A DNA stretch of 64,000 nucleotides from Rhizobium sp. CIAT894 (GCF_000172795.2 NZ_CP020947.1:437001-501000), one strand, 5' to 3'; counted from the first letter of the stretch, positions 54,173-63,109 are shown. The notes: generated by a model from the letters alone, not told the origin. Made by a program: numbers and translations.

Positions 54173-54296
54173 GTAAGCAGCGCACTCCTCCTCCCAAGCG
54201 CTCTTACATCGGACTGACAACACTCCTCCTCCCAGTTGTCAGTCAGGATCAAGAGCCTGGCGCACCTCCTCCCGCGCCAGGCTCTTTTCTTTTTCC
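54173..54296 (+). ncRNA. Small RNA with three anti-Shine-Dalgarno loops (alpha-r14/NfeR1-like)
   Basis: Three hairpins follow one another. Stem 1 54173-54183/54198-54207 has one bulge; stem 2 54212-54221/54235-54244 is perfect (10 bp); stem 3 54251-54263/54274-54286 is perfect (13 bp) and ends in a T-rich run, giving the terminator. Each loop shows the 9-mer CCTCCTCCC (54187-54195, 54225-54233, 54265-54273), complementary to ribosome sites. A -10-like CTATAT lies at 54163-54168. Size and layout fit the rhizobial alpha-r14 family, from memory; not checked against Rfam. Confidence 0.85.
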
Positions 54297-54392
54297 CAGC
54301 AAGTTCTTCACCGCTGTTTGACTCGGCCGGCGTCGTCGGACTATTTGGACGGGCGCCCCCTGTCGGGTGCGCGCACCGGTTGGAGTTTGGCC

Positions 54393-55670
54393 ATGATCGG
54401 CAAATGGCGCGCCTCGCATGCGGCCCTGACAGGTCTTCTGGTTGCAACAATGGCGCTCGCCGGCTGCGGCGGCAGGCCGGTCGGTGTCATGCAGGCGGCC
54501 GGCACCGTGCCGCCTGATACCTCGAAGGTCGATCTGCTGGTGGCGACGACCCGGGCGCCCGATGACAATCCCGCCGTGCTGTTCTCCGGCGAACGCGGCA
54601 CGGGGCTCACCGTCAATGCCGTCGATATCTCCATCCCGCCGGAAGCCAATCGCAAGGTCGGGCAGGTGCAATGGCCAAAGCGGCTGCCGGCCGATCCCTT
54701 GCGCGATTTCGTCACCGTGTCCGTCGATCCGCTGGAAGGCGAGCGGGCGGGCGAGAGCTGGCTGAAGGGCCATATGCCTAGGAGCCGCCGGGTGCTGGTC
54801 TTCGTGCACGGCTTCAACAACCGCTATGAGGATGCGGTCTACCGCTTCGCCCAGATCGTCCATGATTCGCATGCCGATGTCGCCCCCGTCGTCTTCACCT
54901 GGCCGTCGCGTGCCAGCATCTTCGATTATAATTACGACAAGGAAAGCACCAACTATTCCCGCGATGCGCTGGAAGAGCTGCTCACCCGCACGGCCGCCAA
55001 TCCGGCCGTCAGCGACGTCACCGTCATGGCCCATTCGATGGGCACATGGCTGACCGTCGAGGCGCTCCGGCAGATGGCGATCCGCAATGGCCACGTTGCT
55101 TCGAAGATCAACAATGTCATCCTCGCCTCGCCGGATCTCGATGTCGACGTCTTCGGCCGCCAGTTCATGAGCCTCGGCAAGGACAAGCCGCATTTCACCA
55201 TCTTCGTCTCCAGGGATGATCGGGCGCTGGCGCTGTCGCGGCGCATCTCCGGCAATGTCGATCGGCTCGGCCAGATCGATCCTTCAGTCGAGCCCTATCG
55301 CAGCAAGCTTGAGGCGGCCGGCATCACCGTGCTCGATCTCACCAAGCTGAAGGGCGGCGACCGGCTGAACCACGGCAAATTCGCCGAAAGCCCCGAAGTG
55401 GTGAAGCTGATCGGCGACCGGCTGATTGCCGGCCAGACGATCACCGATTCCAATGTCGGCCTCGGCGAGGCGGTGGGCGCAGTGGCGATGGGTGCGGCCC
55501 AGACCGCCGGCAGTGCCGTCAGCGTCGCCGTCAGCACGCCGATCGCGATCTTCGATCCGCGCACAAGGCGCAATTACGATGCCCAGCTGAAGCGTCTCGG
55601 CCAGTCGATGGACAATACCGTCGGCTCGGTCGGCGACAGCGTCGGCGCCGGCCTGCCCGAAAGCCAGTAA
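54393..55670 (+). CDS. Alpha/beta-hydrolase lipoprotein (DUF900)
   Basis: A 425-residue protein with a lipobox (MALAGCGG; Cys about residue 25). The hydrolase fold has VFVHGFNNRYEDAVYRFAQ (oxyanion region), the nucleophile elbow VMAHSMGTWLTVEAL (Ser) and a downstream acid/His, as in DUF900 esterase-like proteins. The substrate is unknown. TTGGAG precedes the start. The small RNA at 54.2 kb lies just upstream on the same strand and ends before it. Confidence 0.82.
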   Translation: MIGKWRASHAALTGLLVATMALAGCGGRPVGVMQAAGTVPPDTSKVDLLVATTRAPDDNPAVLFSGERGTGLTVNAVDISIPPEANRKVGQVQWPKRLPADPLRDFVTVSVDPLEGERAGESWLKGHMPRSRRVLVFVHGFNNRYEDAVYRFAQIVHDSHADVAPVVFTWPSRASIFDYNYDKESTNYSRDALEELLTRTAANPAVSDVTVMAHSMGTWLTVEALRQMAIRNGHVASKINNVILASPDLDVDVFGRQFMSLGKDKPHFTIFVSRDDRALALSRRISGNVDRLGQIDPSVEPYRSKLEAAGITVLDLTKLKGGDRLNHGKFAESPEVVKLIGDRLIAGQTITDSNVGLGEAVGAVAMGAAQTAGSAVSVAVSTPIAIFDPRTRRNYDAQLKRLGQSMDNTVGSVGDSVGAGLPESQ

Positions 55671-55752
55671 AAATCTCATAGGCATCACCGCCGATCTGAT
55701 ATATCAGGGTGGCGAGCGGCAATCCTGACTGCCGTGTGGATGGGTTGATGGC

Positions 55753-57003
55753 ATGGCGGATGAGACGAAAAAACGGGTTGTTGTCATCGGCGCGGGTGTG
55801 ATCGGCGCCTCGATCGCCTTCGAGCTGCAGCGGCGCGGATTTCAGGTCACGCTGATCGATAAGGGTGAGCCGGGCCGCGGTACCTCTTACGGCAATATGG
55901 CGAGCATCGCGCTCGATTTTGTCGCCGGCTCCGGCCCTTCGACCTGGAAAAAGATGCCCGGCTGGCTCATCGATCCCGAAGGCCCGGTCTGGCTGCGGCC
56001 CTCCTATGCGGCAAAGATGCTGCCCTGGTTCCTGCGTTTTCTTGCAGCCGGCCGCCCGTCGCGGCTCCGAGCGATCGAGGATGCCGGCATGAGCCTGTCG
56101 CAGCGCGCGCTCGGCGATTTCAGGGAGATGCTGCAGGCGATCGGCGCCTCCGAGCTGATGACCGAGGAGGGGTGCCTGGCAATCTACGAGACCGAGGCGG
56201 AGTTTGCCGCCGACCGCGGTCATCTCGCCATGATGCAGCGCTACGGCCTCGAATTCGAGGTGTTGAGCAACGGCGCCATCCAATATTACGAGCCGGCCCT
56301 TTCGCCTGCTATCGCCAAGGCCGTGCTGCTGCCCGATAACAAGTCGATCCGCGATCCCTACAAGCTGGTGGTCAAACTGACTGACGCCGCCAAGGCTGCG
56401 GGCGCCACCTTCCTCTCCGGCGCTGTGAGGAATATCGAGCGCAAGGGCGATGGCACCGCCGTTGTCCTGCTCGAGAATAACAGCCGGATCGAGGCCGGTT
56501 CCGTCATCCTCGCCGCCGGCGTCCACACCCGGTTCCTTGCCGCAAAACTCGGCGAGCCGATCCCGCTCGAAACCGAGCGCGGTTACCACACACAGATCAT
56601 GAAGCCCGGCATCTCCATGCGCTATTCGATGATCTGGCCGGCGCGTGCCTTCATGGTGACGCCGACGGCCGGCGGCATTCGGGTCGGCGGCAATGTCGAG
56701 CTCGCCGGCCTCGACGCCGCGCCGGATTTCCGCCGCCCGCGGGTGCTGGTGCGCCATGCCCAGCGCGCGCTTCCCGGCCTGAAGGCCGAGGAGGCGACGG
56801 AATGGATGGGCCATCGCCCGGCGTTGCCCGATACGATCCCGATCATTTCGCCGTCGTCGAAGATGCCGGGCGTTTTCTATGCGACCGGCCACGGCCATCT
56901 CGGCCTGACCTATGCCGCGACGACAGCGCGGCTGATTGGCGATATGGTGAGCGGCGCAAAACCGCCGGTCGACATGACCCCGTTCCGCATCGACAGATAC
57001 TGA
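55753..57003 (+). CDS. FAD-dependent oxidoreductase, D-amino-acid dehydrogenase (DadA)-like
   Basis: A 416-residue FAD enzyme of the glycine oxidase/DadA family. The dinucleotide motif is VVVIGAGVIGASIAFELQRRG, and the C-terminal GHGHLGLTYAATTARLIGDMV is typical. It is followed 54 bp later by a proline-racemase-family gene, a combination used for hydroxyproline catabolism (epimerase plus D-hydroxyproline dehydrogenase). The substrate is inferred from context. Confidence 0.88.
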   Translation: MADETKKRVVVIGAGVIGASIAFELQRRGFQVTLIDKGEPGRGTSYGNMASIALDFVAGSGPSTWKKMPGWLIDPEGPVWLRPSYAAKMLPWFLRFLAAGRPSRLRAIEDAGMSLSQRALGDFREMLQAIGASELMTEEGCLAIYETEAEFAADRGHLAMMQRYGLEFEVLSNGAIQYYEPALSPAIAKAVLLPDNKSIRDPYKLVVKLTDAAKAAGATFLSGAVRNIERKGDGTAVVLLENNSRIEAGSVILAAGVHTRFLAAKLGEPIPLETERGYHTQIMKPGISMRYSMIWPARAFMVTPTAGGIRVGGNVELAGLDAAPDFRRPRVLVRHAQRALPGLKAEEATEWMGHRPALPDTIPIISPSSKMPGVFYATGHGHLGLTYAATTARLIGDMVSGAKPPVDMTPFRIDRY

Positions 57004-57057
57004 TTTAGGCTGCATCGACGGCGTCGCCCCAGGCACGCCCGAACCGGAGTTTCTAGT

Positions 57058-58095
57058 ATGAGATGGAAGCGCACGATCCAGCTGCTGGATGTTCATGCCG
57101 AAGGCGAGATCGGCCGCGTCGCGATCGGCGGCGTGCCGAAAATCCCCGGCGATACCATCGCCGCCCAGCTGCACTGGCTGAACACCGATCCGAAGGGCGA
57201 CGAACTGCGCCGCTTCCTGTGCCTCGAGCCGCGCGGCGCCCCGATCGGTTCGGTCAACCTGCTGCTGCCGGCAAGGCACCCGGATGCCGATGCCGCCTTC
57301 ATCATCCTGCAGCCCGACCAGGCGCATGCGAGCTCCGGCTCGAACTCGATCTGCGTGACGACGGCCCTGCTCGAATCCGGCATCGTCGAGATGCAGGAGC
57401 CGGAAACGACAGTGACGCTGGAAACCGCGGCCGGCCTCGTCAAGGCGGTGGCGACCTGCCGCGACGGCCGCTGCGAGAAGGTCAGGCTCACCATGGTGCC
57501 CTCCTTCGTGCATGAGCTCGATGTCGGGATCGACACGCCGCATTGGGGCAGGATCAAAGCCGATCTCTGCTACGGCGGCATCTTCTATGCGCTCGTCGAT
57601 GTCGGCCAGATCGGCCTGACGATCGAGAAGGCCAATGCCGCCGGTCTCGTCCAGGCCGGCATGATCCTGAAAGAGCTGATCAACCGCGACATCAAGGTCG
57701 TCCATCCCGAGATTCCGGCAATTTCAGGTGTCGCCTATGTGATGTTCCGCGATACCGAGGCCGACGGCACGGTGCGCACCTGCACCACCATGTGGCCGGG
57801 CCGCGCCGACCGTTCGCCCTGCGGCACCGGCAATTCCGCCAACCTCGCCGCGCTGCACGCCCGCGGCAAGGCCAAGGCCGGCGACACCTTCACCTCGAAA
57901 TCGATCATCGGCTCGGAATTCGCAGTCGGCCTGCAGGCAGTCACCTCAGTCGCCGGCCGCCCGGCGGTCATCCCCACCATCACCGGCCGCGGTTTCACCT
58001 TCGGCCTCACCCAGGTCGCCCTCGACCCCTTCGATCCCCATCCCGGCGGCTTCGCCCTGACGGATGTCTGGGGGCCGCAGGCGGGGGAGATTTGA
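57058..58095 (+). CDS. Proline racemase superfamily enzyme, Ser/Cys type
   Basis: A 345-residue enzyme. The second catalytic motif DRSPCGTGNSA keeps its Cys. In the first motif the usual MCGHN is replaced by SSGSN, so a Ser stands at the place of the first catalytic Cys. Cys/Cys members are proline racemase or hydroxyproline 2-epimerase, Thr/Cys members dehydratases; the Ser/Cys type is a third group acting on hydroxyproline. The neighbouring FAD dehydrogenase supports a role in hydroxyproline breakdown. Confidence 0.82.
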   Translation: MRWKRTIQLLDVHAEGEIGRVAIGGVPKIPGDTIAAQLHWLNTDPKGDELRRFLCLEPRGAPIGSVNLLLPARHPDADAAFIILQPDQAHASSGSNSICVTTALLESGIVEMQEPETTVTLETAAGLVKAVATCRDGRCEKVRLTMVPSFVHELDVGIDTPHWGRIKADLCYGGIFYALVDVGQIGLTIEKANAAGLVQAGMILKELINRDIKVVHPEIPAISGVAYVMFRDTEADGTVRTCTTMWPGRADRSPCGTGNSANLAALHARGKAKAGDTFTSKSIIGSEFAVGLQAVTSVAGRPAVIPTITGRGFTFGLTQVALDPFDPHPGGFALTDVWGPQAGEI

Positions 58096-58157
58096 GGGTT
58101 GGGGCAGATGCAGCCTTGTTCGCCGAGGCACTATGGATTGCTGCAGAGAGAACCGAG

Positions 58158-58511
58158 ATGAGTGAAGATATCGAGACCGTAACGCTGTGGCGTCCGGTTG
58201 GGCCTGAGGAGCTGGCGCTTATGCGCGATCTCGACATGCGGGGATTTCCCCCGCGTTTGCCCGATCAGCCGATCTTCTATCCGGTGCTGTCGGAAGATTA
58301 TGCAGTCAAGATCGCACGCGACTGGAATGTGCCGAGGAGCGGGTCGGGCTTCGTGACCAGGTTTGAGGTGAGAAAAGATTATCTCAATACCTATGCGGTT
58401 CAGGAAGCGGGCGGCCGCGCGCATCTCGAATATTGGATACCCGCCGAGGAGATGGATCGCTTCAATGCGGCGATCGTCGGAACCATAGAGGTGATGCAGA
58501 CCTTTCCGTAA
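58158..58511 (+). CDS. Conserved protein annotated elsewhere as ADP-ribosylation/crystallin J1-like
   Basis: A 117-residue soluble protein: TVTLWRPVGPEELALMRDLD, FPPRLPDQPIFYPVLSEDYAVKIARDWN, FEVRKDYLNTYAVQ, LEYWIPAEEMDRFNAAIVGTIEV. I recognise the family from its length and the FPPRLPxQPIFYPVL motif; in databases it often carries the label ADP-ribosylation/crystallin J1 without evidence of activity. The ATG at 58158 is in a frame that continues upstream. Function unknown. Confidence 0.75.
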   Translation: MSEDIETVTLWRPVGPEELALMRDLDMRGFPPRLPDQPIFYPVLSEDYAVKIARDWNVPRSGSGFVTRFEVRKDYLNTYAVQEAGGRAHLEYWIPAEEMDRFNAAIVGTIEVMQTFP

Positions 58512-58626
58512 TCGGATTACGCAGGTTTCGCTTTGACCGATTTGAGCGGCGTCGAACCGAGGAGATCGGCGAGGCGGGGACCACAAAAGCCCTTGTCCGG
58601 CTGACCCAAGGCCCTCCCCACAAGGG

Positions 58627-59791
58627 CAGGGGAATCGCATATAGGCGGTAAGCAGTTGTTTTATTGAGGCAGATCGATTCAAAGGCTCTCTGTTGATTTG
58701 GAGGGTCGGATGGATCGATTTGCCGCCTGTTTTAAAGCTTTGCCCGACCCTCGGGGGCGCAATACGCGCCATCCGCTGATGTCGATCCTGTTCATTGCCA
58801 TTGCCGCGATCGTCTGCGGCGCCGAAAGCTGTGCCGACATGGCCGACTTCGGCATCTCCAAGAAGAGGTGGCTCAAGACGATCGTGCCGCTGCCCTACGG
58901 CATTCCCAGCCATGACACGTTCTCCACCGTATTCCGCTGCCTCAATCCGGATGCCTTCGAAGCCGCCTTCCGCCGCTTTACCGAAGCCTTTGCAAAAGGC
59001 ATCGAAGGCGTGGTGGCGGTCGACGGCAAAGCGGTGCGCGGCGCCTATAAGCGCGGTGCCAAGGCGACGCCGCTGCACCTCGTCAACGTCTGGGCCGCCG
59101 GTTGCGGCCTGGTCATCGGCCAACAGACCGCACCGCGCCGCAACGAGGTGCAAGGCGTGCTCAAGGCGCTTGCGCTTCTGTCGCTCGAAGGCGCCATCGT
59201 CACGGCCGATGCTCTGCATTGCCGCGCCGACACGGCCCGCGCCATCCTGGCCACCGGCGGCGACTATGCCCTGGCGCTGAAAGGCAACCAACCCGGCCTG
59301 CTGGCCCAGGCGATTGCCCGCCTTGACGATATCGAGCCGCTCGACAGCATCCAGACCGCCGCCGAGAACGACCATGATCGCATCGACAGCCGCCGCGCCA
59401 GCATCGTCGCCGTCGATGATATTGACTTTCCCGGCCTGCAAGCCATCGGCTCCGTCGAGGCCACCAGCCGCCATGCCGATGGCCGCCTGACCAGCCATGT
59501 CCGCTACTTCCTGCTCTCCACGGTCATGTCGGCCGCCGCCCTCATCGAGGTGACCCGAACCCATTGGGAGATCGAAAACAAACTGCATTGGGTGCTCGAC
59601 GTCCAGTTCCGCGAGGATGCCGCCAGAAACAGAAAGGATCACGGGCCGGCAAACATCGCACTGCTGCGCAAGATCGCCCTCAACCTCATCCGATCCCACC
59701 CAGATAAGGCATCCATCCGACGCAAAATCAAAAAGGCGGGATGGGACGATCAGTTCCTTATCTCCCTTATCGCTCATATGCGATAGCCCTG
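58627..59791 (+). mobile_element. ISAs1-family insertion sequence, copy 2
   Basis: 1165 bp, same length, ends and transposase as copy 1 (48119-49283) but inverted. It has its own 10-bp target duplication CCCACAAGGG at 58617-58626 and 59792-59801. The target is a rhizobial intergenic palindrome (AAGGCCCTCCCCACAAGGGG), which the insertion splits near its centre. Confidence 0.95.
58710..59786 (+). CDS. ISAs1-family transposase
   Basis: A 358-residue protein identical in sequence to the transposase of copy 1, with the same catalytic motifs (VAVDGKAVRGAY, VTADALHCR, HWEIENKLHWVLDVQF) and the ATG after GGAGG. Identity of the two proteins suggests recent transposition in this lineage. Confidence 0.95.
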   Translation: MDRFAACFKALPDPRGRNTRHPLMSILFIAIAAIVCGAESCADMADFGISKKRWLKTIVPLPYGIPSHDTFSTVFRCLNPDAFEAAFRRFTEAFAKGIEGVVAVDGKAVRGAYKRGAKATPLHLVNVWAAGCGLVIGQQTAPRRNEVQGVLKALALLSLEGAIVTADALHCRADTARAILATGGDYALALKGNQPGLLAQAIARLDDIEPLDSIQTAAENDHDRIDSRRASIVAVDDIDFPGLQAIGSVEATSRHADGRLTSHVRYFLLSTVMSAAALIEVTRTHWEIENKLHWVLDVQFREDAARNRKDHGPANIALLRKIALNLIRSHPDKASIRRKIKKAGWDDQFLISLIAHMR

Positions 59792-59828
59792 CCCACAAGG
59801 GGAAGGGCCTTGGACCGAGGCTTTCACG

Positions 59829-60242
59829 CTAAGACCGGCCGCCGCTTGGACTGCCCTGGAAACGCTCTACCGTTTCCTGAAGCTGTACCCATCCATGTTT
59901 CGACTGCTCGAATACCGATAGAGCAGGTGGCGCGAAGGCTGGGTCGGCGAGGGAGCCGATCGCCACCCCGATCCAGTGTGGCGCGGCATCGGCCTTCCAA
60001 TAGACGGTCGAACCGCAGGTTGGACAGAAATGCATTCGGACCCGGCGACCGCTGTCGGCCGTACGAATGAATTCCGTCGACGTTCCGGAGATTTCGACAC
60101 AGTCGATCGAGTAGAACGCGTTGGCGCTGAACGGCGCACCGGTGCGCCGCTGGCACGCGAAACAGTGACACAGCGCAGTCAGTTGTGGTGGTTCGCTCAA
60201 CGTCAATCGGAGCGCGCCACAGGCGCATTGGGCATTGGCCAT
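59829..60242 (-). CDS. GFA-family (glutathione-dependent formaldehyde-activating-like) protein
   Basis: A 137-residue zinc-binding protein. The cysteine pattern of the GFA/CENP-V fold is present: CACGALRLTL, CHCFACQRRTGAPFSANAF, and HFCPTCGSTVYWK. True Gfa speeds the reaction of formaldehyde with glutathione, but many members have other unknown roles. GGAGGAG precedes the ATG. Confidence 0.9.
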   Translation of the reverse strand: MANAQCACGALRLTLSEPPQLTALCHCFACQRRTGAPFSANAFYSIDCVEISGTSTEFIRTADSGRRVRMHFCPTCGSTVYWKADAAPHWIGVAIGSLADPAFAPPALSVFEQSKHGWVQLQETVERFQGSPSGGRS

Positions 60243-60438
60243 GGAAACTCCTCCCGCTTGCGCGGTGAGATGACGTTGAATTGAGGGCTGAAGCGCAGGC
60301 CGGAACCGAAATTCATTGCGGCAGGCGTTGCGAAAGGGCTGAGAGCTGATGCAGTTTCAGGCTCGCCGGGTACCAAGGTAAATCGCCGAGGTGCCGAAGT
60401 CTAGATCTTTCCGGGTTGGACTGCCGCACCTCGCCCCA

Positions 60439-61986
60439 TCAACGGCGCTGCGAAACTTTGGCGGCTGCTTTGTCTGCGGTGAGTTCCTCGATCGGCGCCG
60501 GCCTGCCGAGCAGATATCCCTGGCCGATGTGGCAGCCGAGATCCTGAAGCCGCTGGAGCTGGCTTTCCTCTTCGATGCCTTCGGCGGTGATCGTCACGCC
60601 AAGTCCGGCGCCGAGAGCGATGATCGCCTTGATCACCTTGTCCTGCTTGTCGTTGGTCTCGAACGAGGAAACGAAGCTCCTGTCGATCTTGATCTTGTCG
60701 AACCGGTAGCTGGAGAGCTGGGAGAGGCTGGAATAGCCTGTTCCGAAGTCGTCGAGAGCAATCCTGACGCCGGCATTCACCAGGTCGTCGAGGACGATGC
60801 GCGCGGTGACCGCGTCCTGGATGATGGCGCTCTCCGTCACCTCGAGCTCGACCCTGTGCGTGGGCAGGCCGACATCGCCCAATATCTTGAGAATTCTTAG
60901 GCCCAGCAGCCGGTCGCTCAATTGGATCGGAGAAAGGTTGAACGACAGGACAAGATCATTTGGCCAGGAAAGTGCATCGGTGCAGGCGCGGCGCAGCAGT
61001 TGGTCCGTCAGGTCGACGATCAGGCCGGCTTCCTCGGCCACCGGAATAAATTCGTTCGGTGGGATGAATTCGCCGGATGCCGTCTTCCAGCGCGCCAGCG
61101 CCTCGAAGCCGATGATCTTGTTCGTCTTCAGGTCGACGAGCGGTTGATAATAGGGAAAGATCTCAGCCTTCTTGATGGCTGACCTGAGATCCGCTTCCAC
61201 CCGGATGCGTTTCGTCATCTCGTCCTGCATCGAAGCGACGAAGGGCTTCACCAGGTTGCGCCCCTGCTTTTTCGCTACATACATCGCACAGTCCGAATGG
61301 CGGATGACCTGCCGGAGGTCATCGCCGTTCTCCGGGTAAACTGCGAAGCCGACGCTGGCGCCGAGGTCGGCGGCGACACCATTGAATGTGAACGGTTTGC
61401 CGATCACGCTGACGATGCGGTTGCCCAAAGCGACAAGATCGGAATTTCCGCTGCGCCGCACCAGAACGACGAACTCGTCTCCACCGAGACGGAAAACGCG
61501 CTCACGGGGAAAGAGCAAAGAGAGCCGCTGCGCAACGCTCTTCAGCACCGCATCACCGTGATCGTGCCCCAGCAGGTCATTGACCTTCTTGAAGCCGTCG
61601 AGGTCGATGCTGAACACGGCATAGGTCTCGTGCGCCCTTTGATCGATCATCGCCTGCGCGCATATGGAATCCAGAAATCTGCGGTTGGGCAGTTCGGTCA
61701 GCGTGTCGTGGCAGGCAATCCAGTCGACGTTCTTTTCGGCTTGCAGCCTGCGATTGACCTCGCTGGAAAGATCCCGGATCCGCAGCGCGGAATAAACGAG
61801 CCCCAGGAGCCCGGAAATATTCAGGGCAAGAAGCGCATGATCAAGCGGATAGTCGTGATGCTGCTCGATGAAGCCATCCAGCCCCTCATGCCAATGGAAG
61901 CGCCAGGATAGGCAGAAGAGAAGCAGGAAGACCACGAGCCAGGCCAGGATCTCCATCTGGGGTCTGGGCGCTTGGATGCGAGGCAT
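60439..61986 (-). CDS. Membrane GGDEF-EAL cyclic-di-GMP protein
   Basis: A 515-residue protein. Two hydrophobic segments lie in the first 75 residues, then a GGDEF domain (about 85-240) with FRLGGDEFVVLVRR intact, and an EAL domain (about 255-505) with FEALARW, NLSPIQL, LEVTESAI, LDDFGTGYSSL and KIDRSF intact. Both catalytic sets look complete, so it may both make and degrade c-di-GMP. A short N-terminal sensor region leaves the signal unknown. Confidence 0.92.
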   Translation of the reverse strand: MPRIQAPRPQMEILAWLVVFLLLFCLSWRFHWHEGLDGFIEQHHDYPLDHALLALNISGLLGLVYSALRIRDLSSEVNRRLQAEKNVDWIACHDTLTELPNRRFLDSICAQAMIDQRAHETYAVFSIDLDGFKKVNDLLGHDHGDAVLKSVAQRLSLLFPRERVFRLGGDEFVVLVRRSGNSDLVALGNRIVSVIGKPFTFNGVAADLGASVGFAVYPENGDDLRQVIRHSDCAMYVAKKQGRNLVKPFVASMQDEMTKRIRVEADLRSAIKKAEIFPYYQPLVDLKTNKIIGFEALARWKTASGEFIPPNEFIPVAEEAGLIVDLTDQLLRRACTDALSWPNDLVLSFNLSPIQLSDRLLGLRILKILGDVGLPTHRVELEVTESAIIQDAVTARIVLDDLVNAGVRIALDDFGTGYSSLSQLSSYRFDKIKIDRSFVSSFETNDKQDKVIKAIIALGAGLGVTITAEGIEEESQLQRLQDLGCHIGQGYLLGRPAPIEELTADKAAAKVSQRR

Positions 61987-62632
61987 GGGAACAGGCTCCT
62001 GTTGCGTGAAGAGCCATCATGGCCTGCTCGAAGAACCGCATCGTCTCCGATATATTTTCAAACACTGCAGAAATTGCCGAAACACACAGCGCCGGCAAGT
62101 CCGCTAGATTGTTGTGAGCTTCCAAGGTTAAGGGCGCATTATCCTGATCAGGCGGCGGGCGTTTCGCTGCGCAAAATGGATAGTTTTCCCGTAATTGGGA
62201 CGTGGGCGCACCCGCCTCGTCCTTCGAGGCTCCTGCGGGGTACCTCAGCAACCGTATCGCTTTTTGCGAGCAGAGGTAGGCGGGGCAGACCCACAGACAT
62301 TCCGGAATCACTGAGGTCCCGTGCTGGGCGCTGCCGTATCCCCACCCTCATTCCTGTGCCTGTCACAGGAATCCAGCCACCGCGCGTCTGCGCGGTGAAT
62401 GACTTTTTACGACTTGTGAAAAGAGTCTCCCGCGCCCAAGGACTTGGGCGCGCTGGATGCCTGTGACAAGCACAGGCATGAGGGTAGGTGAATGCTTCGT
62501 TCCAAGGCGGAAACGTAACCGCAGCCTTTCTGATTGAGGCGCGCAGGCCAGAGGTCGGAGCCTCGAAGGACGCGCTTCAACGCTGCTCCTTGCATTATTG
62601 GGAGACGGGCGCATCCGCCCTGTCTTTCCATC
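61987..62632. repeat. Gene-free stretch with dispersed repeats
   Basis: 646 bases without a supported gene. Segments 62208-62249 and 62560-62594 match parts of the repeat at 26346-26484. A 33-nt segment at 62345-62377 is repeated in reverse complement at 62452-62484 with a few differences (core CCTGTGCCTGTCACAGGA), and a hairpin with GCGCCCAA/TTGGGCGC lies between them. The first 120 bases are the upstream region of the GGDEF-EAL gene. Confidence 0.65.
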
Positions 62633-63109
62633 CTAATAGACGAACGGATCCACCCCGGCCGCCGACTGCGCGCCCGCTTCCTTCGGATAGATCACGCCCT
62701 TGCGCAGGATGATGTTGGCATAGAGCCGGGGCTCGGCGGTCTGGATCACCGCATGGGCGACCTTTACCCGGCCGTAGAAATCAGCACCGATCAGCGGCAC
62801 CACCTGCCGGTGCGGCTCGTGGCGGGCGCAGCAGGCGATCATCTCCTCATGCACGGGGTCGAGCTTGTCCCGTTCGGCCTTGACGGTCGAGCGGAAGATC
62901 GCCTCTGGCACGAAATCGTCGATCGGCAGCACGCTGAGCACGGCGTTGAGCACGGGCACGAGATGATGGCCGTCGAGCCGGATCAGCCGGCGGGCATGTT
63001 CGAGGCCGGGATAATTGCCGTCGACGATGGCGATCTCGTCGCCGTGGCCCATGGCCCGAAGCGTCGAAAGCAATTCCGGGCTCAACAGCGGGTCAAGTCC
63101 TTTCAGCAT
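62633..63109 (-). CDS. RbsD/FucU-family sugar mutarotase
   Basis: A 158-residue protein of the RbsD/FucU family: MLKGLDPLLSPELLSTLRAM, MGHGDEIAIVDGNYP (the conserved His/Asp), and the C-terminal YANIILRKGVI. Members interconvert anomers of fucose or ribose. Length and motif order fit FucU better than RbsD. AAGGAGG precedes the ATG. It overlaps the ROK gene by 17 bp. Confidence 0.88.
   Translation of the reverse strand: MLKGLDPLLSPELLSTLRAMGHGDEIAIVDGNYPGLEHARRLIRLDGHHLVPVLNAVLSVLPIDDFVPEAIFRSTVKAERDKLDPVHEEMIACCARHEPHRQVVPLIGADFYGRVKVAHAVIQTAEPRLYANIILRKGVIYPKEAGAQSAAGVDPFVY

Noticed and set aside
48119..59791. Composite transposon formed by the two ISAs1 copies
   Set aside because: Each copy has its own different perfect target duplication, so they were inserted separately.
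38763..60400. Genomic island integrated at tRNA-Arg
   Set aside because: The position is suggestive, but no integrase gene and no direct repeat of the tRNA 3' end were found in the window, so the island boundary is not supported.
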